Source of the DNA: CALRQJ02 sp943370285
GTDB lineage: Bacteria > Bacteroidota > Bacteroidia > Chitinophagales > Chitinophagaceae
Reading direction: 5' to 3'
NCBI GenBank assembly: GCA_943370285.1
Contig: CALRQJ020000002.1
Coordinates: 310,001-374,000 of the forward strand
DNA length: 64,000 nt
The notes under the pieces are model-generated. The model worked only from the letters and a program-made list of their open reading frames with translations. It had not been told where the DNA came from and ran no database searches. The translations under genes were made by a program, and so were the position numbers. Shown here piece by piece: positions 9,084 through 18,538 of the stretch; within the stretch, counting starts at the first letter, position 1; the number at the start of each line of letters is the position of its first letter.

Positions 9084-9291
9084 GTAGATTGCTGCGAAAT
9101 TAAGTGGCAAAGCGGGTATATCCTCTCTTGGGCAAAAGTTTTTAACATTCCAACATGGCAAAAACCTTACTGTGGATAATTGAAAGCCATTCCGTTTTTA
9201 ATCCTTACGATATTTGAAGGCTAATCTAAAGCATCAAAAAAAGTCATTTTCAGTTTGAAATAGCCAATATAATTGCCTGAATAAACATACT

Positions 9292-12200
9292 ATGTCTCAA
9301 TTCTCACACCTACACGTACATACACAATATTCATTGCTAGATGGGGCTGCGTCTATTGACAGCCTTTACAAAAAGGCCATGAACGATAATATGCCGGCCT
9401 TGGCAATTACCGATCATGGTAACATGTTTGGAGCATTTGAGTTTGTAGCGCAAGCTTGGAAAAAAACAAGAATTGTTGGTGTTGACGACAATGGTAAAAA
9501 CATTGAAGAGCCCATTGTAAAACCAATTGTTGGTTGCGAATTTTATGTGGTAAAGAACCGCCATGCAAAAGCATTTACAAAAGGCGAAAAAGACCAGCGA
9601 TTTCATCAAGTATTATTAGCCAAAAATAAAATCGGTTATCAAAACTTAGTAAAACTCACTTCCCTTGGCTACATAGAGGGAATGTATAGCAAATATCCAA
9701 GAATTGATAAGGAACTAATTTTACAATACCATGAGGGATTGATTGCAACTACTTGCTGCATTGGTGCTTATGTACCGCAAACTATTTTGAACGAAAGTGA
9801 AGAAAAGGCAGAAGCGGAATTTAAATGGTGGCTAGATATATTTGGTGACGATTATTATATCGAAATTCAGCGCCATAATATTAAAGAGCAACTTCAAATC
9901 AATGAAACATTGCTCCGCTTTGCAAAGAAGTATAATGTACCCGTAATTGCAACGAACGATAGTCATTATACCGATAAAGATGACTACAATGCCCACGACA
10001 TTTTATTGTGTATCAATACCGGTGAAAAACAAGCCACTCCCGGTTTTGATGATATTGTGAATGATGATGCACAGATAAAAAACAAACGATTTAAATTTCC
10101 GAACGACCAGTTTTATTTCAAGACAACACAAGAAATGAAACAGTTGTTTAGTGATATTCCGGAGAGTATTGACAACACCAATGCCATCGTTGATAAAGTA
10201 GAAATATTGAATCTTAAAAAAGATATTCTACTCCCCGCCTTCCCTATTCCACAGGCATTCAAAATTCATGAAGATGATAATTTGAACCAGTGGGAATATT
10301 TGAAACACCTCACTTTTGAAGGTGCCAAACAACGCTATGGCGAAATTGAAAGTGCTACACAAGAACGAATAGACTTTGAACTATTTACCATCAAAACCAT
10401 GGGTTTTGCCGGTTACTTTTTAATTGTATCTGATTTTATAAAAGCGGGCCGAGACATGGGAGTTTTTGTGGGCCCGGGTCGTGGTTCTGCTGCAGGTTCG
10501 GTGGTGGCGTATTGTATTGGCATTACCAACATCGACCCCATTAAATACAATTTACTATTTGAACGTTTTCTGAATCCGGACAGAAAAAGTATGCCGGATA
10601 TTGATACCGATTTTGATGATGAAGGCCGTCAGCGAGTGATTGATTATGTGGTACAAAAATATGGTAAAGCCCAAGTAGCACAGATTGTCACTTTTGGTAC
10701 AATGGCTGCCAAAAGCAGTATCAAAGATGTTGCCCGTGTAATGGATTTACCCTTGCCAGAAAGTAATGCTTTGGCTAAATTAGTGTCAGATAAACCGGGA
10801 ACTGAGTTGGGCAAAATGTTACATGCACCACTCACTATAAAAGAAGGTGAAAAAAGCTTAGAAGAAAAAGGTTATTCACCCGAAGACATTGAAAATGCAA
10901 GACGCTTACGAGAACTCTATAATGGGCCCGAGGATGATTTAAGAACTCAAGTTTTACATGAAGCCGAACGATTAGAAGGAAGCGTAAGAAACACGGGTTT
11001 ACATGCGGCGGGTATTATCATTGCACCAAGAGATTTGACCGATTTAATTCCTGTATCAACGGCTAAAGATTCTGATTTGTGGGTAACACAAATTGAAGGC
11101 AGTGTAATTGAAGAAGCAGGTGTTATTAAGATGGACTTTTTGGGTTTAAAAACATTATCCATTTTAAAAACTGCTTTAGAATTAATCAAGCAGAATTATG
11201 ATATAGACATTGATTTAGATACTTTACCATTGGATGATGCGAAGACATTTCAACTGTATCAACGAGGAGAAACCAACGGTACTTTTCAGTTTGAAAGTGT
11301 GGGGATGCAAAAGTACCTGCGGGAACTTAAGCCCGATCAGTTTGCCGATTTAATTGCGATGAACGCTTTGTACAGACCAGGACCAATCGCTTATATCCCC
11401 AACTTTATTGCCCGTAAACATGGTAAGGAAGAAATCGTCTACGATATTCCAGAAATGCAAGAATATTTAGATGAAACTTATGGTATTACTGTGTATCAAG
11501 AACAGGTGATGTTGTTAAGCCAAAGCATAGGTGGCTTTACCAAAGGCGATGCAGATGTGTTGCGTAAAGCCATGGGTAAAAAACAAAAGGCAGTGCTGGA
11601 TAAGATGAAAGAAAAATTCATCACCGGTGCTACAAAAAAAGGTCACCCTGCCGATAAACTAGAAAAAGTTTGGACCGATTGGGAAGCTTTTGCACAATAC
11701 GCTTTCAACAAATCACACTCCACTTGCTATGCATTTGTAGCCTATCAAACAGCGTATTTAAAAGCACACTATCCAAGTGAGTATATGAGTGCCGTACTAA
11801 ATCATGCCGGTAGCATCGAAAAAATTACCTTCTTTATGGAGGAATGTAAACGAATGGGTATTAAAGTATTGGGACCGGACATAAATGAAAGTATCAAAGG
11901 ATTTGCACCCAACAAAAAAGGAGAAATTCGGTTTGGCTTAGGTGGACTAAAAGGGGTTGGCGAAAATGCCATTGAAAATATAATTGTAGAAAGAAAAAAA
12001 GCAGGACCGTTCAAAGATATTTTTCATTTCATTACTCGAATCAATCAACGTAATGTCAATAAACGTTCTTTAGAAAGTTTGGCGTATAGCGGCACATTCG
12101 ATTGTTTTCCGCAATTTCATAGAGCTCAATATTTTTATATACCCGAAGGTGACCGAACCAACGGATTAGAAAAAATTATTGGATATGGACAAACCAAAGA

Positions 12201-12975
12201 ATCGCTTACAGCTGGCACCACTAATACCCTATTTGGCGATTTAGCACAAGTAATGGAAATACCGCCACCTAAAATTCCGAATTGCGAACCATGGACTTTA
12301 ACCGAAAAACTCAACTACGAGAAAGAAGTTACCGGTATGTTTATGAGTGGTCACCCACTTGACCATTATAAATTTGAAATGAAGCATTATGGTATCATGC
12401 CCTTGGCAGATTACAACGAAATAAAAGAGAGTAATACATTGGCTTCTGCTAATATCGGCAGGCAACTAAAGATTGCAGGCTTAGTGATTGATGCCCAACA
12501 CCGCACCACTAAAACCGGAAGAAACTTCGGCATATTAACCTTAGAAGATTTTAGTGGCAAAACCGAAATTGCTCTTTGGAGTAATGATTATGTACAATTT
12601 CAAAACTATTTAGATAAAGGGAAAAATGTATTGGTACTTGGCAACTTTAAACAGAATTGGAAAGGCGATGGCTTTGAATTTAAAGTAACACAAATCACTT
12701 TATTAGAAACTGTAAAAGAAACATTTACAAAAAGCATCGACATTAATATGAACCCCGCAACAGTGTCTGATGAATTTGTAACTTTCATTACCAAAAATGT
12801 AAAAGCATATCCGGGTAAATCAACTTTAAAGTTTACGTTTAATGACCCGATAGAAAATATCAAACTCAGTCTATACACCTTAGAAAAAGGATTTAGAATG
12901 AATGATGAATTAGCCGATTTTTTAATGACTAATGTTGATGTTGAAGTAAGTGTTGCCGTGGTTGGAAAAGATTAA
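9292..12975 (+). CDS. dnaE: DNA polymerase III subunit alpha
   Basis: The replicative polymerase, 1227 residues. The N-terminal PHP domain opens with SHLHVHTQYSLLDGA and continues with ITDHGNMFGAFEF. The polymerase domain shows the phosphate-binding GPGRGSAAGS (about residues 394-403) and the catalytic aspartates in PDIDTDFDD (about 430-438), followed by MNALYRPGP and the fingers sequence DVLRKAMGKK. Helix-hairpin-helix residues FGLGGLKGVGE and an OB-fold (LKIAGLVIDAQ...) lie in the C-terminal third. It is the DnaE1-type enzyme without an embedded exonuclease. The gene stands alone, 208 nt from the divergent NlpC gene. Confidence 0.97.
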   Translation: MSQFSHLHVHTQYSLLDGAASIDSLYKKAMNDNMPALAITDHGNMFGAFEFVAQAWKKTRIVGVDDNGKNIEEPIVKPIVGCEFYVVKNRHAKAFTKGEKDQRFHQVLLAKNKIGYQNLVKLTSLGYIEGMYSKYPRIDKELILQYHEGLIATTCCIGAYVPQTILNESEEKAEAEFKWWLDIFGDDYYIEIQRHNIKEQLQINETLLRFAKKYNVPVIATNDSHYTDKDDYNAHDILLCINTGEKQATPGFDDIVNDDAQIKNKRFKFPNDQFYFKTTQEMKQLFSDIPESIDNTNAIVDKVEILNLKKDILLPAFPIPQAFKIHEDDNLNQWEYLKHLTFEGAKQRYGEIESATQERIDFELFTIKTMGFAGYFLIVSDFIKAGRDMGVFVGPGRGSAAGSVVAYCIGITNIDPIKYNLLFERFLNPDRKSMPDIDTDFDDEGRQRVIDYVVQKYGKAQVAQIVTFGTMAAKSSIKDVARVMDLPLPESNALAKLVSDKPGTELGKMLHAPLTIKEGEKSLEEKGYSPEDIENARRLRELYNGPEDDLRTQVLHEAERLEGSVRNTGLHAAGIIIAPRDLTDLIPVSTAKDSDLWVTQIEGSVIEEAGVIKMDFLGLKTLSILKTALELIKQNYDIDIDLDTLPLDDAKTFQLYQRGETNGTFQFESVGMQKYLRELKPDQFADLIAMNALYRPGPIAYIPNFIARKHGKEEIVYDIPEMQEYLDETYGITVYQEQVMLLSQSIGGFTKGDADVLRKAMGKKQKAVLDKMKEKFITGATKKGHPADKLEKVWTDWEAFAQYAFNKSHSTCYAFVAYQTAYLKAHYPSEYMSAVLNHAGSIEKITFFMEECKRMGIKVLGPDINESIKGFAPNKKGEIRFGLGGLKGVGENAIENIIVERKKAGPFKDIFHFITRINQRNVNKRSLESLAYSGTFDCFPQFHRAQYFYIPEGDRTNGLEKIIGYGQTKESLTAGTTNTLFGDLAQVMEIPPPKIPNCEPWTLTEKLNYEKEVTGMFMSGHPLDHYKFEMKHYGIMPLADYNEIKESNTLASANIGRQLKIAGLVIDAQHRTTKTGRNFGILTLEDFSGKTEIALWSNDYVQFQNYLDKGKNVLVLGNFKQNWKGDGFEFKVTQITLLETVKETFTKSIDINMNPATVSDEFVTFITKNVKAYPGKSTLKFTFNDPIENIKLSLYTLEKGFRMNDELADFLMTNVDVEVSVAVVGKD

Positions 12976-13045
12976 TGACTACACAAAAGTCAATATAGCT
13001 AGATAAGCGGTAAATGCTTGAGTTTTATTTCACACAATTATGTGG

Positions 13046-13076
13046 TTGCCTTCTACACTATCGTATAATAGTTTTG
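13046..13076 (+). promoter_or_regulatory. Bacteroidota-type promoter for the 13099 gene
   Basis: TTG at 13046-13048, 20 nt, then TAGTTTTG at 13069-13076. This fits TTG-N17-23-TAnnTTTG exactly. The start codon follows 22 nt later. Confidence 0.7.
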
Positions 13077-13098
13077 TGTCATCAAAAAATATTAACCG

Positions 13099-13704
13099 AT
13101 GTACAAAATTGTTTTTACAGCAGCCTCATTTATTATGTTAGCTGCTACTGCTTGCAAAAAGCCAACCGTGTATAATCCGATTATACCCGAACCAGGAAAA
13201 GACCAACAAATTCGTTATACCAATTTGAATAATAGAGAAGTATTGTTTGGCAGAAATGCTGCAGTACTCGATGTAAATCAAGATGGGCAATATGATATTA
13301 TTTTTGGCACCCAACTAGTTGGAGACCCCATTTATCAAGTTGATAAAAGACAGTTTTTAGCTTCAGCACATATAGATACTTATATACCTGTAAATTTTGC
13401 AGAACAGTTTCCATCTCTATCTTTCGGACAATTAATTCCACTCCATGATTTTAATGGATTTACATGGTACAATGCTTCAAGTGCTGTATTGATGGAAAGA
13501 TGGGAAGACATTCATGGCAATATTAGTTGGAGAGGAAACTGGCATACCCCAACGCCTAAATATTTGCCGATTAAAATTAAATCTAACGGACGTAACTATA
13601 ATGGCTGGATTGAACTGACAGTTGATAGAAACACACAAAAAATAATTCTACATAAAATGGCGGTACATACCATAGCTGAATCACCCATTAGAGCCGGTTA
13701 TTAA
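13099..13704 (+). CDS. Lipoprotein of unknown function with one calcium-loop-like motif
   Basis: 201 residues. The N-terminus MYKIVFTAASFIMLAATAC is a lipoprotein signal with lipobox cysteine at residue 19, so the protein is anchored in a cell-envelope membrane. A single DVNQDGQYDI motif (about 66-75) resembles the EF-hand/dockerin/FG-GAP calcium loop. The remainder is beta-rich with many aromatic residues. I do not recognise a family. The reading frame ends inside its own terminator (13692-13717). Confidence 0.75.
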   Translation: MYKIVFTAASFIMLAATACKKPTVYNPIIPEPGKDQQIRYTNLNNREVLFGRNAAVLDVNQDGQYDIIFGTQLVGDPIYQVDKRQFLASAHIDTYIPVNFAEQFPSLSFGQLIPLHDFNGFTWYNASSAVLMERWEDIHGNISWRGNWHTPTPKYLPIKIKSNGRNYNGWIELTVDRNTQKIILHKMAVHTIAESPIRAGY

Positions 13705-13717
13705 AATCGGCTTTTTT
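13692..13717 (+). terminator. Terminator overlapping a stop codon
   Basis: Stem AGCCG/CGGCT with the TAA stop (13702-13704) in the loop, followed by six T residues. Confidence 0.7.
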
Positions 13718-13735
13718 ATTTTTTAATAAGGAGTT

Positions 13736-14644
13736 ATGAAGACAATATTTGTATTGATTGCTAGTGTTGCTTTTTTGGTAACTAATGCTCAAGATTCAAC
13801 ACTTAAGGTAGCAACCTATCAGTATGCTGATAATAATCGCATTAAGAACATTCAGCCTTTGGCTGAACATATCGCTCAACAAACCGGGCTTAAAGTGGAA
13901 GTGAAAAGTTACGCCACAGTGTATTTATTAATTGATGCTATCCAAAACAATGAAATTGATGTGGCATTGATTAACACATTTGGCTTTTTTCTACTAGAAG
14001 CATCATCAAAACCTTACCCTATGAAGCCATATATGGCTTTACAAGTTAAACCCGGCAGTCAGGATAATTATAAAACAGTCATTTTCACCCAGCAAAGTTG
14101 CCCGATAGATTCTTTGTCGCAATTACCTAACATAGCATCATCTACAAATTTATATTTAGTAAATCCCGGTTCAACTTCAGGTAATCTAGTACCTCGACTA
14201 GCTTTAACAGGCATCGGTATTGCAAAAGCAGAAGAAAGTTTTAACCGAGTTAGCTACGGCCAAAATCATAGTCTTACTGTAGAAGCCATTAGTAAAGATG
14301 CAACAAGTATTGGGGCAGTAGGTCATACAGCTTATTATCAATACATCAACAATCCTGCACATCAAATTCCACTTAAAGTATTATGGACATCTCCTGAAAT
14401 CCCTTTAGGTCCAATGTTATTGAATAATAAAATCAAGCAATCCATTAGAGATAGCATTATCGCAGTATGTCAACAACTACACAACACTAATCCATCGGCA
14501 TTACAAGCAGTAAAAAATGGTTGGACAGAAGCAAAAGAGGCAGAAAGATTTATTCCTATAACAACAGATTATTATTTGCCATTTAAAAAACAATTAGGGC
14601 ATAATAAAGATGTTGAAAGAATTCTACAACAGTTTACCAATTAA
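13736..14644 (+). CDS. PhnD-like phosphate/phosphonate-type ABC substrate-binding protein (orphan)
   Basis: 302 residues with a signal peptide (MKTIFVLIASVAFLVTNAQ) and then the periplasmic-binding fold of the PhnD/PtxB group: LKVATYQYADNNRIKNIQPL, LAEHIAQQTGLKVEV, NEIDVALINTFGF, VNPGSTSGNLVPRL (the anion-binding loop) and DATSIGAVGH. It is preceded by a real Shine-Dalgarno sequence, AGGAG at 13729-13733, which is rare in this window. No permease or ATPase gene is nearby, so it may serve a distant transporter or act as a sensor (inference). Converges with the carbonic-anhydrase-like gene 6 nt away. Confidence 0.82.
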   Translation: MKTIFVLIASVAFLVTNAQDSTLKVATYQYADNNRIKNIQPLAEHIAQQTGLKVEVKSYATVYLLIDAIQNNEIDVALINTFGFFLLEASSKPYPMKPYMALQVKPGSQDNYKTVIFTQQSCPIDSLSQLPNIASSTNLYLVNPGSTSGNLVPRLALTGIGIAKAEESFNRVSYGQNHSLTVEAISKDATSIGAVGHTAYYQYINNPAHQIPLKVLWTSPEIPLGPMLLNNKIKQSIRDSIIAVCQQLHNTNPSALQAVKNGWTEAKEAERFIPITTDYYLPFKKQLGHNKDVERILQQFTN

Positions 14645-14650
14645 CAATGG

Positions 14651-15466
14651 CTACTTGTTTGGTGAGAATACAATGCTTCTACCATTTAATGGCATTAAAG
14701 GTCTGTTATTAGCCCCTGTAATATTTCTAAATGCACTAATCTGTGCAGCAGATGCTTGGATGCTTTTCTCTAATACCATCCAAGTTACATTTTGCGTACA
14801 CGGAGGTGCAGTAACTGAGCCCAAATAGTGAAAATAACCACGATTAACCGGCAACAAATTATCTAGATTATAGGTGCTACCGGAAGAATAGACAGTATTT
14901 ACACTTGCAGGCAGATTGGGAATAAACGGTTGTAAGAAAGCATTTTCTGCACCGGTTTCTACCATTACTGAAACAATAAACACTTTACTTTGATCAATAT
15001 TGTGATGCATAATTTGAATTTCCATGGGGTAATCTACACCTTGCACTTTATGTTCGGCAGGTGTTTTAATTTGAAAGCCTTGCAATTGGTAGGTTAACCC
15101 ATCATACTGTAACGAACCGCTTCCTGGATTGCAGCGAAAGCTGATGCTTTTACTTCCGTCATTAATAATGTTTGTAGATGTGGTTCCGTAATTGAGTTGA
15201 TTTTTAAGAGATGGTAAACCATTGTCGATACCGCCACCAAATACATCAATAGGAGATTGTCTATTCCCGTTACAATAAGAATAACCGTAGCACAATGAAG
15301 ACCAATTTGATGGCCCATTTGGACTACTTGTGTTATAATCCCAAGTTACCCTGTTGCAATCTTCAGATGGGAATCCATCACTCGAATCAACTTCACAGCC
15401 GGCAGCTGCTAGAAGCACAATTAATGAGAATAAAATCAGCCAAGATTTTGTGTAACGACCAAACAT
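14651..15466 (-). CDS. Alpha-carbonic-anhydrase-fold lipoprotein lacking all zinc ligands
   Basis: 271 residues. Signal MFGRYTKSWLILFSLIVLLAAAGC ends in a lipobox cysteine. The body is clearly alpha carbonic anhydrase: NGPSNWSSL, GNRQSPIDV, TPAEHKVQGVDYPMEI, and the substrate-pocket strand SVTAPPCTQNVTWMVLEKSI. The three histidines that hold the catalytic zinc are gone. The usual QFHFHxPSEH reads GFQIKTPAEH (first His to Gln, second to Lys), and the usual ELHLVHxN reads EIQIMHHN (third His to Gln). I checked these codons on the nucleotide sequence. The rest of the fold is intact with no frameshift. It should therefore be inactive as a CO2 hydratase, like the animal carbonic-anhydrase-related proteins, and may bind a ligand or partner on the cell surface (inference). 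Confidence 0.88.
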   Translation of the reverse strand: MFGRYTKSWLILFSLIVLLAAAGCEVDSSDGFPSEDCNRVTWDYNTSSPNGPSNWSSLCYGYSYCNGNRQSPIDVFGGGIDNGLPSLKNQLNYGTTSTNIINDGSKSISFRCNPGSGSLQYDGLTYQLQGFQIKTPAEHKVQGVDYPMEIQIMHHNIDQSKVFIVSVMVETGAENAFLQPFIPNLPASVNTVYSSGSTYNLDNLLPVNRGYFHYLGSVTAPPCTQNVTWMVLEKSIQASAAQISAFRNITGANNRPLMPLNGRSIVFSPNK

Positions 15467-15602
15467 AGAAACAAGTTTTATGAAAGTTCAGTGACTTTCT
15501 CACAGGATAATTTATCCCTTGTTTCAGAAGTATTGGATTTGTATTACAAAGTAAATGTAATTATTTACCAATGTATGTTAAAGTTTATACACAGCGGGTT
15601 AA

Positions 15603-17030
15603 TTACATGTAGCCCAATATTTTAAGCATACTTTGTGCCGTTTGTTCCTTGGCATACACCCAATCTACCAACTTACCGTTTTTATCGTGGCCTACAATGA
15701 TATGCTTGGGCGAAGGTATAAGACAGTGTTTGATACCTCCGTAACCGCTAATTTGGTCTTGATAGGCACCGGTATGAAAAAATCCGACATATAATGGTTC
15801 TGCGTTGTTTTGCTCCTCCCCCTTTTCTGTACTTGTTAGTTTGGGTAAAAACACTTCATTAATATGTTCTTCAGAGTCGTAGTAATCATGGCTATCACAG
15901 GTAATTCCGCCTAATACTACTCGTTGGTATTCGTTATCCCACTTATTTACCGGCAGCATCAAAAACTTTTCGCCAATACCCCAGGTATCGGGCAAAGTAG
16001 TTATGAAAGAAGAATCAATCATATACCAACACTCTCTATCGTTTTGTATTTTTTGACCAATAACACTATAAATATGTGCCATGCTTTCACCAACCGTAAA
16101 ACTGCCAAATTCAGTATAAATATTCGGCATTGGCACTTTTGCTTTTTTACAAGCTTTCTTGATATTACCTACAATTTCATTAATCATGAATTGATAGTCA
16201 TACTCAAAGCCCAAAGAATGTTTAATGGGAAAACCACCACCAATGTTGATGGAGTCTAACTCTGGACAAATCTTTTTTAACTGACAATACAGGTTGATGA
16301 TTTTATTCAACTCACTCCAATAATAGATATCGTCTTTAATTCCTTTGTTTAAAAAGATATGGAGCATTTTAAGTTGAAACTTTTCTTCGTAACCCTCAAT
16401 CTCATCAACATAAAATTCTAAAATATCTTTTGGTCTAATGCCCAATCTAGAGGTGTAGAATGGAAAACTTGGTTCTTCTTCTGCAGCCACACGAATGCCC
16501 AATTTAAAGGGTTGTTTTACACTACGTCTATAAGCCTTCAATTCCTCCTTATTATCAAGAATTGGAATTACATTTTTGAATCCGGTATTAATAAGTTTAG
16601 CAATACGAGAAGTGTATGACTTTTGCTTATACCCATTGCAAATGATGAAGGTTTCTTTGTTAATCTTACGCTTTTGATATAGTTTATTGATGATTTCGAT
16701 ATCATAAGCAAACGAAGTCTCCAAATGTATTTCATGCTTCAATGCCTCCTCTACCACAAAAGAGAAATGCGAACTTTTGGTACAATAGCAGTAGAAATAA
16801 TCAGCCTCATATTTGTGCTTTTTAAAAGCATTATCAAACATTTTTTTGGCTTTATTAATTTGCATACCAATTTTAGGCAAATAAGTAAGCTTCATTGGCG
16901 TGCCATACTTATTAATGAGTGCCTGTAAATCGAGACCATTAAATTCCAGGTATCCGTTATCGCTTACATCAAATCCTTCTTGTGGAAAGTGAAATGTTTG
17001 ATTCACCAACGAGGTGTAGCTGTTTGTCAT
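15603..17030 (-). CDS. speA: Arginine decarboxylase, short fold-III form
   Basis: 475 residues, a PLP-dependent alanine-racemase-fold decarboxylase that makes agmatine from arginine for polyamine synthesis. It is the short Bacteroidota form, lacking the extra domains of the 630-residue E. coli SpeA. Seen: YCTKSSHFSFVVEEAL with the lysine that carries PLP (near residue 84), the PLP-phosphate loop SINIGGGFPIKHSLG, the C-terminal GGITCDSHDYYDSE with the conserved Cys-Asp, and a final FFHTGAYQDQISGYGG pocket. A well-matched promoter lies 46 nt upstream (17076-17108). No agmatine deiminase is adjacent. Confidence 0.88.
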   Translation of the reverse strand: MTNSYTSLVNQTFHFPQEGFDVSDNGYLEFNGLDLQALINKYGTPMKLTYLPKIGMQINKAKKMFDNAFKKHKYEADYFYCYCTKSSHFSFVVEEALKHEIHLETSFAYDIEIINKLYQKRKINKETFIICNGYKQKSYTSRIAKLINTGFKNVIPILDNKEELKAYRRSVKQPFKLGIRVAAEEEPSFPFYTSRLGIRPKDILEFYVDEIEGYEEKFQLKMLHIFLNKGIKDDIYYWSELNKIINLYCQLKKICPELDSINIGGGFPIKHSLGFEYDYQFMINEIVGNIKKACKKAKVPMPNIYTEFGSFTVGESMAHIYSVIGQKIQNDRECWYMIDSSFITTLPDTWGIGEKFLMLPVNKWDNEYQRVVLGGITCDSHDYYDSEEHINEVFLPKLTSTEKGEEQNNAEPLYVGFFHTGAYQDQISGYGGIKHCLIPSPKHIIVGHDKNGKLVDWVYAKEQTAQSMLKILGYM

Positions 17031-17075
17031 TCTTATTTAAGACTGATTAAAGAGTGTAACTTAAAATTAAGGTAA

Positions 17076-17108
17076 CAAAAGTAATTGTTTGAAGCTTGTG
17101 CAGCGCAA
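17076..17108 (-). promoter_or_regulatory. Bacteroidota-type promoter for speA
   Basis: Read on the minus strand: TTG (17108-17106), 22 nt, TACTTTTG (17083-17076). Within the TTG-N17-23-TAnnTTTG consensus. Confidence 0.6.
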
Positions 17109-17147
17109 AAAAATGTAAAGATCAACCAATTAGTTACTTTTTTACAA

Positions 17148-17182
17148 TAAAAAAGGCTGTAGTAAATTCATACCACAACCTT
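17148..17182 (-). terminator. Terminator of the 17205 gene
   Basis: On the minus strand an imperfect stem AAGGTTGTGGTA / TACTACAGCCTT (two G-T pairs) closed by a 6-nt loop runs into TTTTTTATT. Confidence 0.7.
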
Positions 17183-17204
17183 TAACTTATTTAGGATTGA
17201 TTAT

Positions 17205-17582
17205 TTATTGTGGCTTTGCAGCGGCATCCGCAATCATTTTTTTACGGGCTTCGGAATATTCTTTGTACTTATCTCCCATCAAATTTTTCATTCTCCAATC
17301 TTTGTCTGCATTGGCATCTTTCAATTTTTGCTTTTTTTCGTCTGCACTCAAACTACTATCCCCGTTAATATCATCTTGTTTTTTGTATAAATTTTCGATG
17401 ATGGCTTTTGCTTTTGCAATTTTTTGATCATCCAATCCTACTTGCTTACAAGCAGCAACAATTTGATCAAGGTTTTTGGCTCTTACTGTTGCAACGTCAT
17501 CTTTAGCTGGAGTTGTATTTTGAGCAAAATTGGCAGTAACTAAACCAAGCATACAAGCGAAAGCTAGAATAATTTTTTTCAT
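17205..17582 (-). CDS. Small exported helical protein, function unknown
   Basis: 125 residues. Signal peptide MKKIILAFACMLGLVTANFAQ, then a highly charged, Lys/Ala/Asp-rich helical region with repeated KxxD/E patterns and no cysteines after cleavage. Such small periplasmic helical proteins are common in Bacteroidota and some resemble Spy/CpxP-like chaperones, but no LTxxQ motif is present. I do not assign a function. A 256-bp gap upstream separates it from rplT; a terminator follows. Confidence 0.75.
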   Translation of the reverse strand: MKKIILAFACMLGLVTANFAQNTTPAKDDVATVRAKNLDQIVAACKQVGLDDQKIAKAKAIIENLYKKQDDINGDSSLSADEKKQKLKDANADKDWRMKNLMGDKYKEYSEARKKMIADAAAKPQ

Positions 17583-17783
17583 ACAGCGTTTTATTGTTTG
17601 ATGAAAAATGAAAATACTTGGTTAAGTAGACATCAAACAACTTCTATCTGCTTTTGAAACATTTACCCCTCTTTTTTGAAAAATAAGCGCCACAACAAAT
17701 TGATGACACAATCAGCAATTTCAATTCGTCTTTCGCCATTAAAATATAATTCTCAACGCAGAACGATAATAGGGAATGATTCC

Positions 17784-17817
17784 AAAAAAAATGCCGCAGA
17801 AAAATCTGCAGCATTTT
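17784..17817 (-). terminator. Terminator of the rpmI-rplT operon
   Basis: Read on the minus strand: AAAATGCTGCAGA, TTTT loop, TCTGCGGCATTTT and a run of T residues. Confidence 0.85.
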
Positions 17818-17838
17818 CTATATCAGTTTAGTAATCGG

Positions 17839-18183
17839 TTACTTTACAGAAGCAACTAAAGCTTTGAAACTTTCTGGGTTGTTCATCGCTAAATCCGCTA
17901 GAACCTTGCGGTTTAATTCAATGCCTTTAACATTTAGCAAGTTAATGAATTGACTGTAAGTAAGTCCTTCTTCTCTTACGGCTGCGTTAATACGAGCAAT
18001 CCATAATTGACGGTATTCTCTTTTCTTCAATTTACGACCTACATAGCTGTAAGTCATACCTTTTTCTACAATATTTTTAGCTACGGTATAAACGTTTTTA
18101 CGCTTACCATAGTAACCTTTAGCTTGGTTAAGAATTCTTTTTCTTCTTGCTCTAGATGCAACGGCATTTTTTGAACGTGGCAT
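17839..18183 (-). CDS. rplT: 50S ribosomal protein L20 (bL20)
   Basis: 114 residues, the standard size. Opens MPRSKNAVASRARRKRILNQ and contains AKGYYGKRKNVYTVAKN and the RRLWIARINAAVR-type stretch (here YRQLWIARINAAVREEGLTY). L20 binds 23S rRNA early in large-subunit assembly and, in several phyla, represses its own operon. It lies 76 nt behind rpmI and shares its terminator. Confidence 0.98.
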   Translation of the reverse strand: MPRSKNAVASRARRKRILNQAKGYYGKRKNVYTVAKNIVEKGMTYSYVGRKLKKREYRQLWIARINAAVREEGLTYSQFINLLNVKGIELNRKVLADLAMNNPESFKALVASVK

Positions 18184-18259
18184 AGTATGTTGTTTTAAAT
18201 CAGCTGTACAACGTACAGACTGAGAAAGTTAATAATTAATTGTCTACTGTTTCAAAGGC

Positions 18260-18457
18260 TTATTTCATACGTAATAAACGCATAACAAATGCTTTGTTTG
18301 GTGCAGCAACTTTACCTTTCAGTCTCATGTTACGCTTACGCTTAGTAGATTTTTTTGTTAAGATGTGACGTTTGAACGCCTTTTGGAAGGTAATTTCTCC
18401 GCTGCCGGTTACCTTGAAACGCTTCTTTGCGCTAGAGTTTGTTTTTACTTTTGGCAT
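18260..18457 (-). CDS. rpmI: 50S ribosomal protein L35 (bL35)
   Basis: 65 residues: MPKVKTNSSAKKRFKVTGSGE, then HILTKKSTKRKRNMRLKG and a basic C-terminus, all typical of bL35. It heads the rpmI-rplT pair. The usual upstream infC is absent; instead an unrelated gene of unknown function lies upstream. A 16-bp palindrome sits 5 nt ahead of the start codon and a candidate -7 box at 18539-18546 implies a leader of about 75 nt. Confidence 0.98.
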   Translation of the reverse strand: MPKVKTNSSAKKRFKVTGSGEITFQKAFKRHILTKKSTKRKRNMRLKGKVAAPNKAFVMRLLRMK

Positions 18458-18462
18458 TTGAA

Positions 18463-18478
18463 TAATCTAATTAGATTA
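18463..18478. promoter_or_regulatory. Perfect 16-bp palindrome in the rpmI leader
   Basis: TAATCTAATTAGATTA lies 5 nt before the rpmI start, over the ribosome-binding region. It could be a hairpin that masks initiation or an operator. Upstream in the same leader, GTGCCCG and CGGGACAC can form a second hairpin (about 18492-18512). Confidence 0.45.
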
Positions 18479-18538
18479 CACCCTGCTGGTGTCCCGAACA
18501 GACGGGCACTTGTTGAACCATGTGGGTAAATTGGGCGG

